DNA of 64,000 nt from RCIO01 sp040880025 (GCA_040880025.1 JBBDJD010000010.1:124001-188000); one strand, 5' to 3'; numbered from the stretch's first letter, positions 17,225 through 25,290 are shown. Notes: generated by a model from the letters alone, not told the origin. Numbers and translations: made by a program.

Positions 17225-17301
17225 GGTCCCGTAGCTCAGTAGGATAGAGCATCAGATTCCTAATCTGAGGGTCACAGGTTCGAATCCTGTCGGGATCACC
17301 A
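17225..17301 (+). tRNA. tRNA-Arg (anticodon CCU)
   Basis: A 77-base tRNA that folds completely: acceptor ggtcccg with cgggatc (one G-U pair), anticodon stem tcaga/tctga around loop TT-CCT-AA, T arm acagg-TTCGAAT-cctgt, and an encoded CCA end. Anticodon CCT (17259-17261) reads AGG codons. The gene ends intact and no att-like repeat of its 3' end was seen nearby. Confidence 0.97.
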
Positions 17302-17405
17302 CGAAACACTCCAGGAAAACGGCACCGTCCCCGTCTCCACCGCCTCGGGAACAGATCGCCTTCCCAAGCGTTAGCCCTCCGGCGAAATTCGTGGTTGGGG
17401 TGTTT

Positions 17406-18773
17406 ATGGGCAGGAAACCGGACAGCGCGCGCAAGGAGAGCCATCTCAAATTGCGGCTGGCGCTTCGCGCCGCCAGGATCGGCATTTGGGATTGGAATAT
17501 CGAAACCAATGAGATGCGCTATTCGCCGCGTGCGAGGGCGTTATGCGGATTTCCGCCGGATCGGGACGTGACTTTCGACATGGTTCGGGACGTCACTCAT
17601 CCCGAGGATTATCCGCGCACATCGGCCATGGCGCGCAGTGCGCTGGACCCCGCTCTCCGGACCAAGGAGCCCTACGAGTACCGGATCGTTCGCGCCGACA
17701 CCGGCGAGGTCCGCTGGGTGCTGGCGCATGGTGAAGCCGTGTTCGCCAATGGCGGGAACCGGCCGAAGGCGGTCCGCTACATCGGAACGATCCAGGACAT
17801 CACCGAGCGCAAGCGCAACGAGGACGCATTGCGCGACGCCGAGTTGCGCCAGCGACTGGCGATAGATGCCGCGCGGCTGGCGGTCTGGGAACTCGACATC
17901 GCGACGGAAGAGGTGAAAGCCACGCCGGAGCTCAACAAGCTGTTCGGATTGCCGCCGGATGCCAAGCCCACCCTCGACGAACTGCGTCAGTTTTACGCCG
18001 AGGGCGAACGCGAGAAGGTGCAGGTGGTCGCCCAGGCGGCGCTCGCCGAAGGCAGGACGCATTTCGAGATCGAGTACCGTATCCGCTGGCCGGACGGTTC
18101 ACCGCACTGGCTGCTTTTGCGCGCCGAGATCATATTCCAGGACGACCGCCCCCACAGGGTCATCGGCGTGCTTGCCGACATAGACCAGCGCAAGCGGCAC
18201 GAGGAGCAGCAGATGCTCATGTTGCGCGAACTCAACCACCGGGTGAAAAACTCGCTCTCGGTCGTCCAGTCGCTGGCCACGCAATCCTTCAAGGGCGGAA
18301 AGGCCGATCCGGTCGCGATGGATACCTTTCGCCAGCGGCTTCAGGCGTTGGCGAGCGCCAACGACATGCTTTTGAAACGCGAATGGGGCTCGTTCGACCT
18401 GCGCGGCCTGATTGAGGCGATCGTCGCGCCTTATGACGATCCGCCTGGTCGTGTCGCCATCGTCGGACCAAAGCAGGACATGCCGCCGCGCCTGAACGTG
18501 CCACTGGCTCTGACCTTGCACGAATTGTGCACCAACGGCGCGAAATACGGCGCGCTGTCCGCTGAAGCAGGCAGCGTGCGGGTGAGTTGGGAACGCACTG
18601 CGTCCGGAATCGTGCTCGAGTGGGTCGAGGAGGGCGGGCCAGAGGTTGTGCCGCCGGTCACCAGCAGTTTCGGCATGCGGTTGATCTCCGACGTCCTCGC
18701 CATCGAGCTCGGCAAGGTCGAGCTGGAGATGCCCGCCACCGGCGTCAGGTGCCGGATCGCGATGCCGCTGTAG
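17406..18773 (+). CDS. PAS-domain HWE/HisKA_2-type sensor histidine kinase
   Basis: A cytoplasmic kinase of about 455 residues. Two PAS/PAC domains (about 15-140 and 150-265; the first ends YIGTIQDITERKR, the second VIGVLADIDQRKR) precede an HWE-type kinase core. The phospho-acceptor is H278 in RELNHRVKNSL; the ATP domain has ELCTNGAKYGAL and WVEEGGP. No transmembrane segment is evident, so it probably senses a soluble cue, redox state or light through PAS. No response regulator lies beside it, typical of HWE kinases that feed general stress signalling. ATG 17406 was chosen over GTG 17391 for its spacing from GGGG. Confidence 0.88.
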   Translation: MGRKPDSARKESHLKLRLALRAARIGIWDWNIETNEMRYSPRARALCGFPPDRDVTFDMVRDVTHPEDYPRTSAMARSALDPALRTKEPYEYRIVRADTGEVRWVLAHGEAVFANGGNRPKAVRYIGTIQDITERKRNEDALRDAELRQRLAIDAARLAVWELDIATEEVKATPELNKLFGLPPDAKPTLDELRQFYAEGEREKVQVVAQAALAEGRTHFEIEYRIRWPDGSPHWLLLRAEIIFQDDRPHRVIGVLADIDQRKRHEEQQMLMLRELNHRVKNSLSVVQSLATQSFKGGKADPVAMDTFRQRLQALASANDMLLKREWGSFDLRGLIEAIVAPYDDPPGRVAIVGPKQDMPPRLNVPLALTLHELCTNGAKYGALSAEAGSVRVSWERTASGIVLEWVEEGGPEVVPPVTSSFGMRLISDVLAIELGKVELEMPATGVRCRIAMPL

Positions 18774-18779
18774 GCAGCC

Positions 18780-20606
18780 TCAAGCCGCGCCGGCCGTCTT
18801 ACCCTTCTCGAAACGCTTGCGCTCATGCGTATCGAGATAGAGCTTCCTGAGCCGGATCGACTTCGGCGTCACCTCGACAAGCTCGTCGTCCTGGATCCAG
18901 GCCAGCGCCCGTTCCAGCGTCATCCTGACCGGCGGCGTGAGCTTCACCGCCTCGTCCTTGCCGGCGGCGCGGATGTTGGTGAGCTTCTTGCCCTTGAGCA
19001 CGTTCACTTCGAGATCGTTGTCGCGGGTATGGATGCCGATGATCATGCCGGCATAGACCTTGATGCCGGCGTCGATGACCATCGGCCCGCGATCTTCCAG
19101 GTTCCACATGGCGAACGCCACCGACTCACCCTGGTCGTTGGAGATCAGCACGCCGTTGGTGCGGCCGGGCAGTTCGCCCTTGTAGGGCTCGTAGGAGTGG
19201 AACAGCCGGTTCATGACCGCCGTGCCGCGCGTGTCGGTCAGAAGCTCCGACTGATAGCCGATCAGTCCGCGCGTCGGGGCGTGGAATACCAGGCGCAGGC
19301 GGTCGCCGCCCGAAGGCCTCAGCTCGACCATCTCGGCCTTGCGTTCGCTCATCTTCTGGACGACGACGCCGGAATGCTCTTCATCGACGTCGATCACGAC
19401 TTCCTCGATCGGTTCGAGAAGCTGCCCGGTCTCATCCTTCTGCATAACCACCCGCGGACGCGAAACCGCAAGCTCGAAGCCTTCACGGCGCATGGTCTCG
19501 ATCAGCACGGCCAGCTGCAATTCGCCGCGTCCCGATACATAGAAGGAGTCCTTGTCGGCTGACTCCTCGATCTTCAATGCCACATTGCCTTCCGCTTCCT
19601 TCAGCAGGCGGTCGCGGATAACGCGGCTCGTCACCTTGTCGCCCTCGGTGCCGGCAAGCGGAGAATCGTTGACGATGAAGGACATGGTCACGGTCGGCGG
19701 ATCAATCGGCTGCGCCTGCAGCGGCTCCGTCACCGACGGGTCGCAGAACGTATCGGCGACGGTGCCCTTCGACAGGCCGGCGATGGCGACGATGTCGCCC
19801 GCCTGCGCCTCGTCGATCGGCTGGCGCTCGAGACCGCGGAAGGCGAGGATCTTGGAGATGCGGCCGGTTTCGACCAGCGAACCGTCATTGGCCAGGACTT
19901 TCACGGGCATGTTCGACTTGAGCGAACCGGATTCGATGCGGCCCGTGATGATACGGCCGAGAAACGGATTGGCTTCCAGAAGCGTGCCGATCATCCGGAA
20001 CGGACCGGGATGCACGGCGGGCGCCGGGACATGCTTGATGACGAGGTCGAACAGCGGCGCGAGGCCCTGGTCCTTGGGACCTTCAGGGCTTTCCGACACC
20101 CATCCGTCGCGGCCGGAGCCGTAGAGGATCGGGAAGTCGAGCTGCTCGTCGGTCGCGTCGAGTGCCGCAAACAGGTCGAACACCTCGTTGACGACCTCGA
20201 CATGGCGCGCGTCCGGTCGGTCGATCTTGTTGATAACGACGATCGGCTTCAGGCCGACCTTCAGCGCCTTGCCGACGACGAACTTGGTCTGCGGCATCGG
20301 GCCCTCGGCCGCATCGACCAACACGATCGCCGAATCGACCATCGACAGGATACGCTCCACCTCGCCGCCGAAATCTGCGTGGCCGGGTGTATCGACGATG
20401 TTGATGCGGGTGTCCTTCCAGTCGACCGAGGTCGCCTTGGCCAGGATGGTGATGCCGCGTTCCTTCTCCAGATCGCTGGAATCCATCGCGCGTTCGGCGA
20501 CGCGCTGGTTCTCGCGGAACGAGCCCGACTGCTTGAGGAGTTCGTCGACCAGTGTCGTCTTGCCATGGTCGACATGCGCGATAATCGCGATATTGCGGAG
20601 TTTCAT
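18780..20606 (-). CDS. typA: Ribosome-associated GTPase TypA/BipA
   Basis: A 608-residue translational GTPase, full length. It starts MKLRNIAIIAHVDHGKTTLV (P-loop AHVDHGKT) and has RERGITILAK-like ERGITI, DTPGHADFGGEVER and NKIDR motifs, then EF-G-like domains III and V and the BipA-specific C-terminus. It assists 50S assembly at low temperature or under stress. It is monocistronic and converges on the HWE kinase gene with a 6-base gap. Confidence 0.97.
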   Translation of the reverse strand: MKLRNIAIIAHVDHGKTTLVDELLKQSGSFRENQRVAERAMDSSDLEKERGITILAKATSVDWKDTRINIVDTPGHADFGGEVERILSMVDSAIVLVDAAEGPMPQTKFVVGKALKVGLKPIVVINKIDRPDARHVEVVNEVFDLFAALDATDEQLDFPILYGSGRDGWVSESPEGPKDQGLAPLFDLVIKHVPAPAVHPGPFRMIGTLLEANPFLGRIITGRIESGSLKSNMPVKVLANDGSLVETGRISKILAFRGLERQPIDEAQAGDIVAIAGLSKGTVADTFCDPSVTEPLQAQPIDPPTVTMSFIVNDSPLAGTEGDKVTSRVIRDRLLKEAEGNVALKIEESADKDSFYVSGRGELQLAVLIETMRREGFELAVSRPRVVMQKDETGQLLEPIEEVVIDVDEEHSGVVVQKMSERKAEMVELRPSGGDRLRLVFHAPTRGLIGYQSELLTDTRGTAVMNRLFHSYEPYKGELPGRTNGVLISNDQGESVAFAMWNLEDRGPMVIDAGIKVYAGMIIGIHTRDNDLEVNVLKGKKLTNIRAAGKDEAVKLTPPVRMTLERALAWIQDDELVEVTPKSIRLRKLYLDTHERKRFEKGKTAGAA

Positions 20607-20739
20607 TCAAAAAATCTCTGGGATTTGGGAGTTGCGGCCCTTCCAGGCCGCGTCGAGTTGCGCGGCTCATACAGCCTTTTTGTCAACCGCGATAGTGTGG
20701 ACGCACCGTCAACGCCGTGGTGCTGTTTCGAAGACGGAG

Positions 20740-20883
20740 GTGGCCTATTATCTCCGCTACCTGAGCCGGAGCGAATGGCAGGCGTCGAAATGTGGCGCGA
20801 TCGACGAGGCATTCGGGGCGGATGAACGCGAGCGCGCCGTGTTCAACTTTGGCGCAACCACCGCCTATCAACATCTGGTGTGA
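20740..20883 (+). CDS. Possible 47-residue ORF before the VOC gene
   Basis: In the 293-base gap after typA, a frame from GTG 20740 to TGA 20881-20883 has neighbour-like codon choice (mostly G or C in third positions) and an unremarkable protein-like composition (SRSEWQASKCGAIDEAFG). It ends 16 bases before the VOC gene. GGAGG lies at 20736-20740, too close to this GTG, and the frame stays open upstream, so it may be a small first gene of the operon or the remnant of a longer one. The rest of the gap should hold the typA promoter. Confidence 0.3.
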   Translation: MAYYLRYLSRSEWQASKCGAIDEAFGADERERAVFNFGATTAYQHLV

Positions 20884-20899
20884 CAGACAGGAGATTGCA

Positions 20900-21481
20900 A
20901 TGCGGAAACTGCAGGCCCAGGGGGTCCATCACATCACGTTGGTAGGCGCCGACCGGCAGACCTCGATCGATTTCTGGGAAGGTGTGCTCGGCATGCCGTT
21001 CATTTTCGAACAGCCCAATCTCGATCGGGCGTCGGAGAGCCATCTCTATTTCGACCCGGGCGACGGGCGGCTGATCACGATTTTCACCGACGAGAACCGC
21101 AAGCCCGACCCGACGCGGACCGCGACCGATAGCGGCTGCGTGCACCACATTGCCTTCAACGTCTCGGGGGTTACATTCCTGCAGGCGGTGGAGCGGCTGA
21201 ACGAGCGCGGCATCAAGAACACCGGACCCAAGGATCGGGGCTTCATGGATTCGATCTATTTCAACGATCCGCTGGGCCTGACCATCGAACTTGCATCCTA
21301 CCGCTTCGAGCCGCCGCACGGCTTCACCCATGCCGATGTGCTGATGGAAGCGCACAAGGTGAGAGTGGCCCGCGGCGACTACAACATCGGCGAGGTGCAC
21401 CTCGCCGATGCGATCCAGACGCTGGTGGAACGGTCGCGCGAAACGCTTTCGCCGGACCGTTCGCCAAAGAAAGCCTACTGA
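20900..21481 (+). CDS. VOC (glyoxalase/dioxygenase) superfamily protein
   Basis: A 193-residue protein with two beta-alpha-beta-beta-beta halves. VHHITLVG near residue 9 and CVHHIAF near residue 80 supply the metal-binding histidines; DPLGLTIEL near 125 supplies the glutamate. This is the ring-cleaving dioxygenase/glyoxalase fold, but the reaction is not predictable. The ATG at 20900 has AGGAG at 20889-20893. It is followed after 26 bases by a GST gene, so the pair may handle reactive electrophiles or aromatic compounds. Confidence 0.83.
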   Translation: MRKLQAQGVHHITLVGADRQTSIDFWEGVLGMPFIFEQPNLDRASESHLYFDPGDGRLITIFTDENRKPDPTRTATDSGCVHHIAFNVSGVTFLQAVERLNERGIKNTGPKDRGFMDSIYFNDPLGLTIELASYRFEPPHGFTHADVLMEAHKVRVARGDYNIGEVHLADAIQTLVERSRETLSPDRSPKKAY

Positions 21482-21507
21482 ATTCCACAAACAGGGGAGG
21501 AAACAAC

Positions 21508-22200
21508 ATGGCCAGCATTCAACTGAACGTCGTCAAACCGAGCGTGAACAATATGAGCGTCCGCGTGTTCGTGCGTGCCGCGGGCCTCGATTTCGAGGAG
21601 GCGGATGTCTACGGGCAGACCCGCTCGCCCGAATTCATGGCGCGCAATCCCGCGCACCTGACGCCCATGATCGAAAGCTCCGCCCTGCCCAAGGGCGCGT
21701 TGTGGGAAAGCTGCGCGATCATGAAATATCTCGCCAGCAAGCACGGGCTGGAGGATCTCTATCCGAGCAATCTCGAAGAACGCGCCATGATCGACAGCGC
21801 GATGTTCTACATCATCGGAACCCTCTATCCGCTCCTGGCGCGGGCGACCTATCCGAGCCTCGGTTTCCCGCTCTATCCGGGCGAGGTGGGCGCAACGGAG
21901 CTGGACGAAAGCCACAAGAAGGCGGCCAGCAAGGCGGCGACCGACGCTCTCGCCGAGCCGCTCGACGTGTTCCACAAATTCTTCATGGACGGCAAGCCGT
22001 TCATCGGCGGCGACAAACCCTCGATCGCCGACATCCGTCTTGCAGCCACGCTGGAATTCCTCGCGGTGATCGACTACCCGCTGCCGGCCTGGGCGAAGAC
22101 ATTCATGCAGGCAATGGAGAAGGAACTGGGCGCGGCCTATTCCGAGCCCGCCGGCGACGTGCGCGGTTACATCCAGTATGTGAGGTCGCAGAGCGCCTGA
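21508..22200 (+). CDS. Glutathione S-transferase family protein
   Basis: A 230-residue GST-like protein. The N-terminal thioredoxin-like domain (about 1-85) has the conserved P in NPAHLTPMIES and the ESCAIMKYLA glutathione-contact helix. The C-terminal helical domain contains KPSIADIRLAA, the typical N-capping SIAD motif. GGGGAGG lies 10 bases before the ATG. Substrate unknown; the adjacent VOC gene suggests detoxification or aromatic breakdown. Confidence 0.85.
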   Translation: MASIQLNVVKPSVNNMSVRVFVRAAGLDFEEADVYGQTRSPEFMARNPAHLTPMIESSALPKGALWESCAIMKYLASKHGLEDLYPSNLEERAMIDSAMFYIIGTLYPLLARATYPSLGFPLYPGEVGATELDESHKKAASKAATDALAEPLDVFHKFFMDGKPFIGGDKPSIADIRLAATLEFLAVIDYPLPAWAKTFMQAMEKELGAAYSEPAGDVRGYIQYVRSQSA

Positions 22201-22212
22201 CTGGAAATCAAA

Positions 22213-22239
22213 GCGGCGCGGACGAACGGTTCGCGCCGC
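22213..22239. terminator. Hairpin between convergent GST and aldo/keto reductase genes
   Basis: gcggcgcg (22213-22220) pairs perfectly with cgcgccgc (22232-22239) over an 11-base loop. It sits in the 40-base gap between two convergent genes. No T-run follows on either strand, so its strength as a terminator is doubtful. Confidence 0.4.
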
Positions 22240-22240
22240 C

Positions 22241-23224
22241 TCAGCAATAATCCTCCGGCCCGTTCGACTGGCCGTCGCTGTAGCGCGCGCCATGCGCGAA
22301 ACCGGCCGGAAGGATCGCTTCGATCTCGGCGACATCCTGCGCGGTCAGCTTGACTGCGTCGGCCGCCGCATCTTCTTCCAGATGCGCCGCCGAACGTGTT
22401 CCCGGTATCGGAATGATGTGATCGCCCTGATGGAGCACCCAGGCGATTGCGAGCGTCGCCGGCGACAGGCCCTTGCCGGCCGCATATTCGCTGAAACGCT
22501 CGAAATAGGCGGCGTTGAAGCCGAAATTCGGTTCTGAAAACCGCGGATTGTGGCCGCGAAACGCCTCCTCGGCGAAGACGGCGGGATCGGGCAGCGCGCG
22601 CCCGAACATGCCCCGCGCGACCGGCGAGAATGCAACGAAGGCCGTACCCATCCGCTTGCAGGCCTGCAGCATTCCAAGCTCCGGCAGCCGTGTCCACAGC
22701 GAGTATTCGCTCTGCACGGCCATGACGGGGTGCACCGCAGCGGCGCGCTGCAGCGACGCCGGCGAGATCTCCGAATAGCCTATGCCGCCGATCTTGCCCT
22801 CCTCGACGAAGCGGGCGAGCGTGCCGGTCACGTCCTCGATCGGAATGCGCTGATCGCGGCGATGGATGTAATAGAGATCGACATGATCGACGCCGAGCCG
22901 CTGCAGCGATCCCTCCACGCATTCGCGCAGATATGCTTCCGAATTATCGAATTCGCGCGTCGGTCCGGTGCGAATGCCGCCCTTTGTGGCGATCGAGAAG
23001 CGGCCCGGATGATCCTTGATGAAGGCGCCGATTACCTGCTCCGACACGCCGTCGCCGTATATCAGCGCCGTATCGAGATGGGTGACGCCCAGTTCCAGCG
23101 CCTTGGCGAGCGCCGCGTGGCTCTCCGCCATGTCGGTCGCACCGTACATGCCCGCGAAACTCATGCAGCCGAAACCGACCGCGCCGACCGATTTTCCGTT
23201 GCTGCCAAGCCGTCTCTGCTGCAT
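22241..23224 (-). CDS. Aldo/keto reductase
   Basis: A 327-residue NAD(P)H-dependent oxidoreductase with a TIM-barrel fold. The catalytic tetrad is visible: D51 and Y56 (HLDTALIYGDG), K81 (IATKGG) and H121 (DLYYIHRRD). IPIPGTRS near the C-terminus is the cofactor-binding segment. It resembles the YajO/IolS-type AKR group. AAGGGAGAG precedes the ATG. Substrate not predictable. Confidence 0.9.
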   Translation of the reverse strand: MQQRRLGSNGKSVGAVGFGCMSFAGMYGATDMAESHAALAKALELGVTHLDTALIYGDGVSEQVIGAFIKDHPGRFSIATKGGIRTGPTREFDNSEAYLRECVEGSLQRLGVDHVDLYYIHRRDQRIPIEDVTGTLARFVEEGKIGGIGYSEISPASLQRAAAVHPVMAVQSEYSLWTRLPELGMLQACKRMGTAFVAFSPVARGMFGRALPDPAVFAEEAFRGHNPRFSEPNFGFNAAYFERFSEYAAGKGLSPATLAIAWVLHQGDHIIPIPGTRSAAHLEEDAAADAVKLTAQDVAEIEAILPAGFAHGARYSDGQSNGPEDYC

Positions 23225-23365
23225 GTGAACTCTCCCTTATTGTCGCGTCCGGCTTAGCCGATGCGGACTGGAAAGGGAAAGCCGGCGAAGCCCAAACGCC
23301 ATTTTGCAGAGGTGACCGGCCAATCCCGAAAAATGTATGGAACCTTTCAGCCTGAGCGGCGTTCG

Positions 23366-23674
23366 ATGAGCATGAATTATGTTCCCGCCCGCGCCAGCGT
23401 CGTTCCGCTCGGACTTGCCGCGGCTGTGATGCTGGTTTCTCTCTCGTTCTCTGCGCCGGGAGTTCAAACGCCCGGCCTGCAGCCAGATCCGCCGAGGATC
23501 GAAATCCCGGGGGATGCGGACCGGACCGCCGCCCAGAATCTCTACCCGGACGCCCCGGATGGCGTCGACCCGATCACCACCGGGCCGGTCAGCCAGGAAT
23601 TGCGGGATCGCCGCAAGGCGGCGCGATGCGACGACGCCAGATGGCCCGCTATCCCGGTCGCCTGTTACCCCTGA
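23366..23674 (+). CDS. Small exported protein of unknown function
   Basis: A 102-residue frame from ATG 23366 (or ATG 23372) to 23674. Residues 8-30 form a signal-peptide-like hydrophobic stretch (LGLAAAVMLVSLSFSA). The mature part is short, Pro/Asp-rich and carries two Cys near the C-terminus (ARCDD and VACYP). No known domain was recognised. The gene ends 4 bases before the decayed peptidase fragment on the opposite strand, so it marks the left edge of the accessory segment. Confidence 0.6.
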   Translation: MSMNYVPARASVVPLGLAAAVMLVSLSFSAPGVQTPGLQPDPPRIEIPGDADRTAAQNLYPDAPDGVDPITTGPVSQELRDRRKAARCDDARWPAIPVACYP

Positions 23675-23678
23675 CGCC

Positions 23679-23771
23679 TCATCTCAGCCCGCGGTTTTCC
23701 ATCATAGCTTCCGGTGAGGGCATTCTGCCGCGAAACGCGAGGTAGAGTTCCTCCGGATCGCGCGAGCCTCC
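23679..23771 (-). pseudogene. Decayed second copy of the M3 peptidase 3' end
   Basis: Read on the minus strand, this stretch encodes 30 residues and a stop: GGSRDPEELYLAFRGRMPSP, then ten more ending RGL-R. The intact M3 peptidase ends with the same sequence at 26 of 30 positions (25198-25290). At DNA level 75 of 93 bases match. Similarity stops sharply at 23771; nothing further of the peptidase is present. It is in the same orientation as the intact gene, so the two copies form a direct repeat around the toxin/immunity pair. It is either the displaced original 3' end after an insertion or the last trace of a tandem paralogue. Confidence 0.88.
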
Positions 23772-23845
23772 GACGGTCCGAGCGGATTCTTGGCTCGCCT
23801 GCCCGGCGACCCCAGCTTGGGTTAGGGGATAGATTGCGAACACAA

Positions 23846-23965
23846 TCACGCAGAGTTAAGGTGTCCGGTCAGCCCTGAAGTGACTGAATCACCTTTCTTC
23901 GTCAATGAGTTGGCCTTCCCTTTGCTCTTGGCTGCCGCTCGCCATTCATCGTCTGCGACACGCAT
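23846..23965 (-). CDS. Possible 39-residue ORF in the accessory segment
   Basis: An ATG (23965) on the minus strand opens a 39-residue frame ending at TGA. A full GGAGG (23974-23978 on the plus-strand coordinates) lies at good spacing of 8 bases, better than most genes here. The product is hydrophilic and Lys/Ala-rich near the start (WRAAAKSKGKANSLTKKGD). No family recognised. It runs divergently from the toxin-like gene, 56 bases away, so it could be a small regulator or a truncated remnant. Confidence 0.35.
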   Translation of the reverse strand: MRVADDEWRAAAKSKGKANSLTKKGDSVTSGLTGHLNSA

Positions 23966-24021
23966 TTAATCCACCTCCGCCAAACCGGCCGTACTCTTCC
24001 GCCACTTAAGGAGAAGAGAGT

Positions 24022-24819
24022 GTGGCGCCGGAGCTATGGACGAAATTCAGCAAGGCGGAAATCGAACTTGCCTATAACCTAGCGCGGCTGAGGCTTAGCC
24101 TCAGGGCAGCCCGGCTGGCCGCCTGTCTCAAGGCCGGCTTCCGCCCCGGCCAGCCCCGCGTGCCCGCTGGTAATCCCGACGGCGGCCAGTGGACCCATGT
24201 TCCGGGATGGGCGGGCCGCGGTTCCGCCGGTTCGGGCGGGAGTTCGAACGCTGTCGGGCCCTTCCGAGGCCTTGTTGTTCTCGTAGGCCGGCGCAGCCGG
24301 TGGGCTCGTGGCGGAATGGTCAGAGTTGGTAGCCGCTGGCTACCGGCAACTCCCGCACAGCAGGTACGTCTACAACTCAGCCTCAATGCATCGCGGAAGG
24401 CAACGCGAGATGTACTGAAGATTGATCCGAATTGGAGGCCCCATCCACAAGCCTACGAGACAGTAGAGGGGTTCATTTCCGCCAACCGAGCGATCGAAAC
24501 CCAGGCAAAGTATCGAATACGCGAACTAACGGGTACGAGGTCCATCTGGGGCGAATTTGCGGTAGAGTGGATACCGGCTCCACTCACAAACAGGCGACTA
24601 AACAGGAGAGAACAGGCGAAGATCAACAGACTCGGTCGCGAATGTGGCTGCCACTGGTGCGGAAGCAAGGAACCCAAGACAAAGTCCGGAAATTTCATCG
24701 GAGATCACCTGCCGGCCCGCTCGATGGGAAAACCATCGCGCATCGCGCCCCACTGCTTATTTTGCAGCAATTCTCAGGGCGGTGTAATTTCTCGTCATAA
24801 ATCAAGGAATAAGAGATGA
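24022..24819 (+). CDS. Polymorphic toxin-like protein with zinc-finger/HNH-like C-terminus
   Basis: A 265-residue protein starting at GTG 24022 with AAGGAG at 24008-24013. Residues 14-58 hold an Arg/Leu-rich helix and then PRVPAGNPDGGQWT, a motif I associate with rhizobial toxin-like proteins. A Gly/Ser-rich linker (65-80) follows. The C-terminal half has C210-x2-C213, D228-H229 and H244-C245-x2-C248, a treble-clef-like zinc site with an HNH-like DH pair, then SNSQGG. Codon use changes inside the gene: after about 24360 it becomes A/T-richer with many AGG, AGA, ATA and CTA codons, unlike its neighbours. No signal peptide. A nuclease toxin is inferred, not shown; a plain HNH endonuclease is the alternative. 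Confidence 0.65.
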   Translation: MAPELWTKFSKAEIELAYNLARLRLSLRAARLAACLKAGFRPGQPRVPAGNPDGGQWTHVPGWAGRGSAGSGGSSNAVGPFRGLVVLVGRRSRWARGGMVRVGSRWLPATPAQQVRLQLSLNASRKATRDVLKIDPNWRPHPQAYETVEGFISANRAIETQAKYRIRELTGTRSIWGEFAVEWIPAPLTNRRLNRREQAKINRLGRECGCHWCGSKEPKTKSGNFIGDHLPARSMGKPSRIAPHCLFCSNSQGGVISRHKSRNKR

Positions 24820-25196
24820 TCGCCACGACACGAGTCATCGCGCCTGAATACTGTGGAATATATCTGACAGGCTTGGAGGACGTTGATATCCCGCTCAATG
24901 TCGACGGAAAGGGCATCGGCGCAACGCGCGATTGCCTGAATATCGGCTGTCTCTATTGGAACGACGGTGACACCACTGTCACCATGGGACCGGTGGACGA
25001 GGTCGCTCTGCCGGAGGAGGCGGCGTTTGACGGCACACTGAACACGCCCGAAGGGACGCTGCTGCTCTTCGATGCCAACATGCCAGAGATCATGAGTGCG
25101 GCAGTCGGCTCGAAAGAAACCCGCGTCCGCGTATGGACGAACCACCGCACCGAGCCCGATCACATCGTCATCGGCTACGAAGACGCCGGGAGTTAG
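24816..25196 (+). CDS. Putative immunity protein for the upstream toxin
   Basis: A 126-residue soluble protein whose ATG overlaps the toxin-like stop codon (ATGA), so the two are co-translated. It is strongly acidic (many Asp/Glu, few Lys), which would suit binding a basic nuclease domain. No signal peptide, membrane helix or recognised domain. Repeated short beta-like segments are suggested (IYLTGLEDVD, GTLLLFDANM, TRVRVWTNH). It ends 1 base before the stop codon of the convergent M3 peptidase gene. The immunity role is inferred from position, size and charge alone. Confidence 0.55.
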   Translation: MIATTRVIAPEYCGIYLTGLEDVDIPLNVDGKGIGATRDCLNIGCLYWNDGDTTVTMGPVDEVALPEEAAFDGTLNTPEGTLLLFDANMPEIMSAAVGSKETRVRVWTNHRTEPDHIVIGYEDAGS

Positions 25197-25197
25197 G

Positions 25198-25290
25198 CTA
25201 AACCAGCCCGCGCTTTTCCATCATCGCTTGCGGAGATGGCATCCTCCCCCTGAATTCGAGGTAGAGTTCCTCCGGGTCGCGCGAGCCTCC
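25198..25290 (-). repeat. Functional copy of the direct repeat (3' end of the M3 peptidase gene)
   Basis: The last 31 codons of the intact M3 peptidase gene are repeated in degenerate form at 23679-23771, same orientation, 75 of 93 bases identical. The best-conserved part is 34 bases with one mismatch (25257-25290 against 23738-23771), at the inner end of the left copy. The repeats flank about 1.4 kb with the toxin-like and immunity-like genes. Confidence 0.85.

Noticed and set aside
17225..17301. tRNA-Arg(CCU) as an attachment site for an integrated element
   Set aside because: No integrase gene and no second copy of the tRNA 3' end were found in the flanks, and neighbours are ordinary core genes.
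23684..23780. The peptidase-like stretch as chance similarity
   Set aside because: Twenty-six of 30 residues in frame with the stop at the same place, plus 34 bases with one mismatch, cannot be chance.
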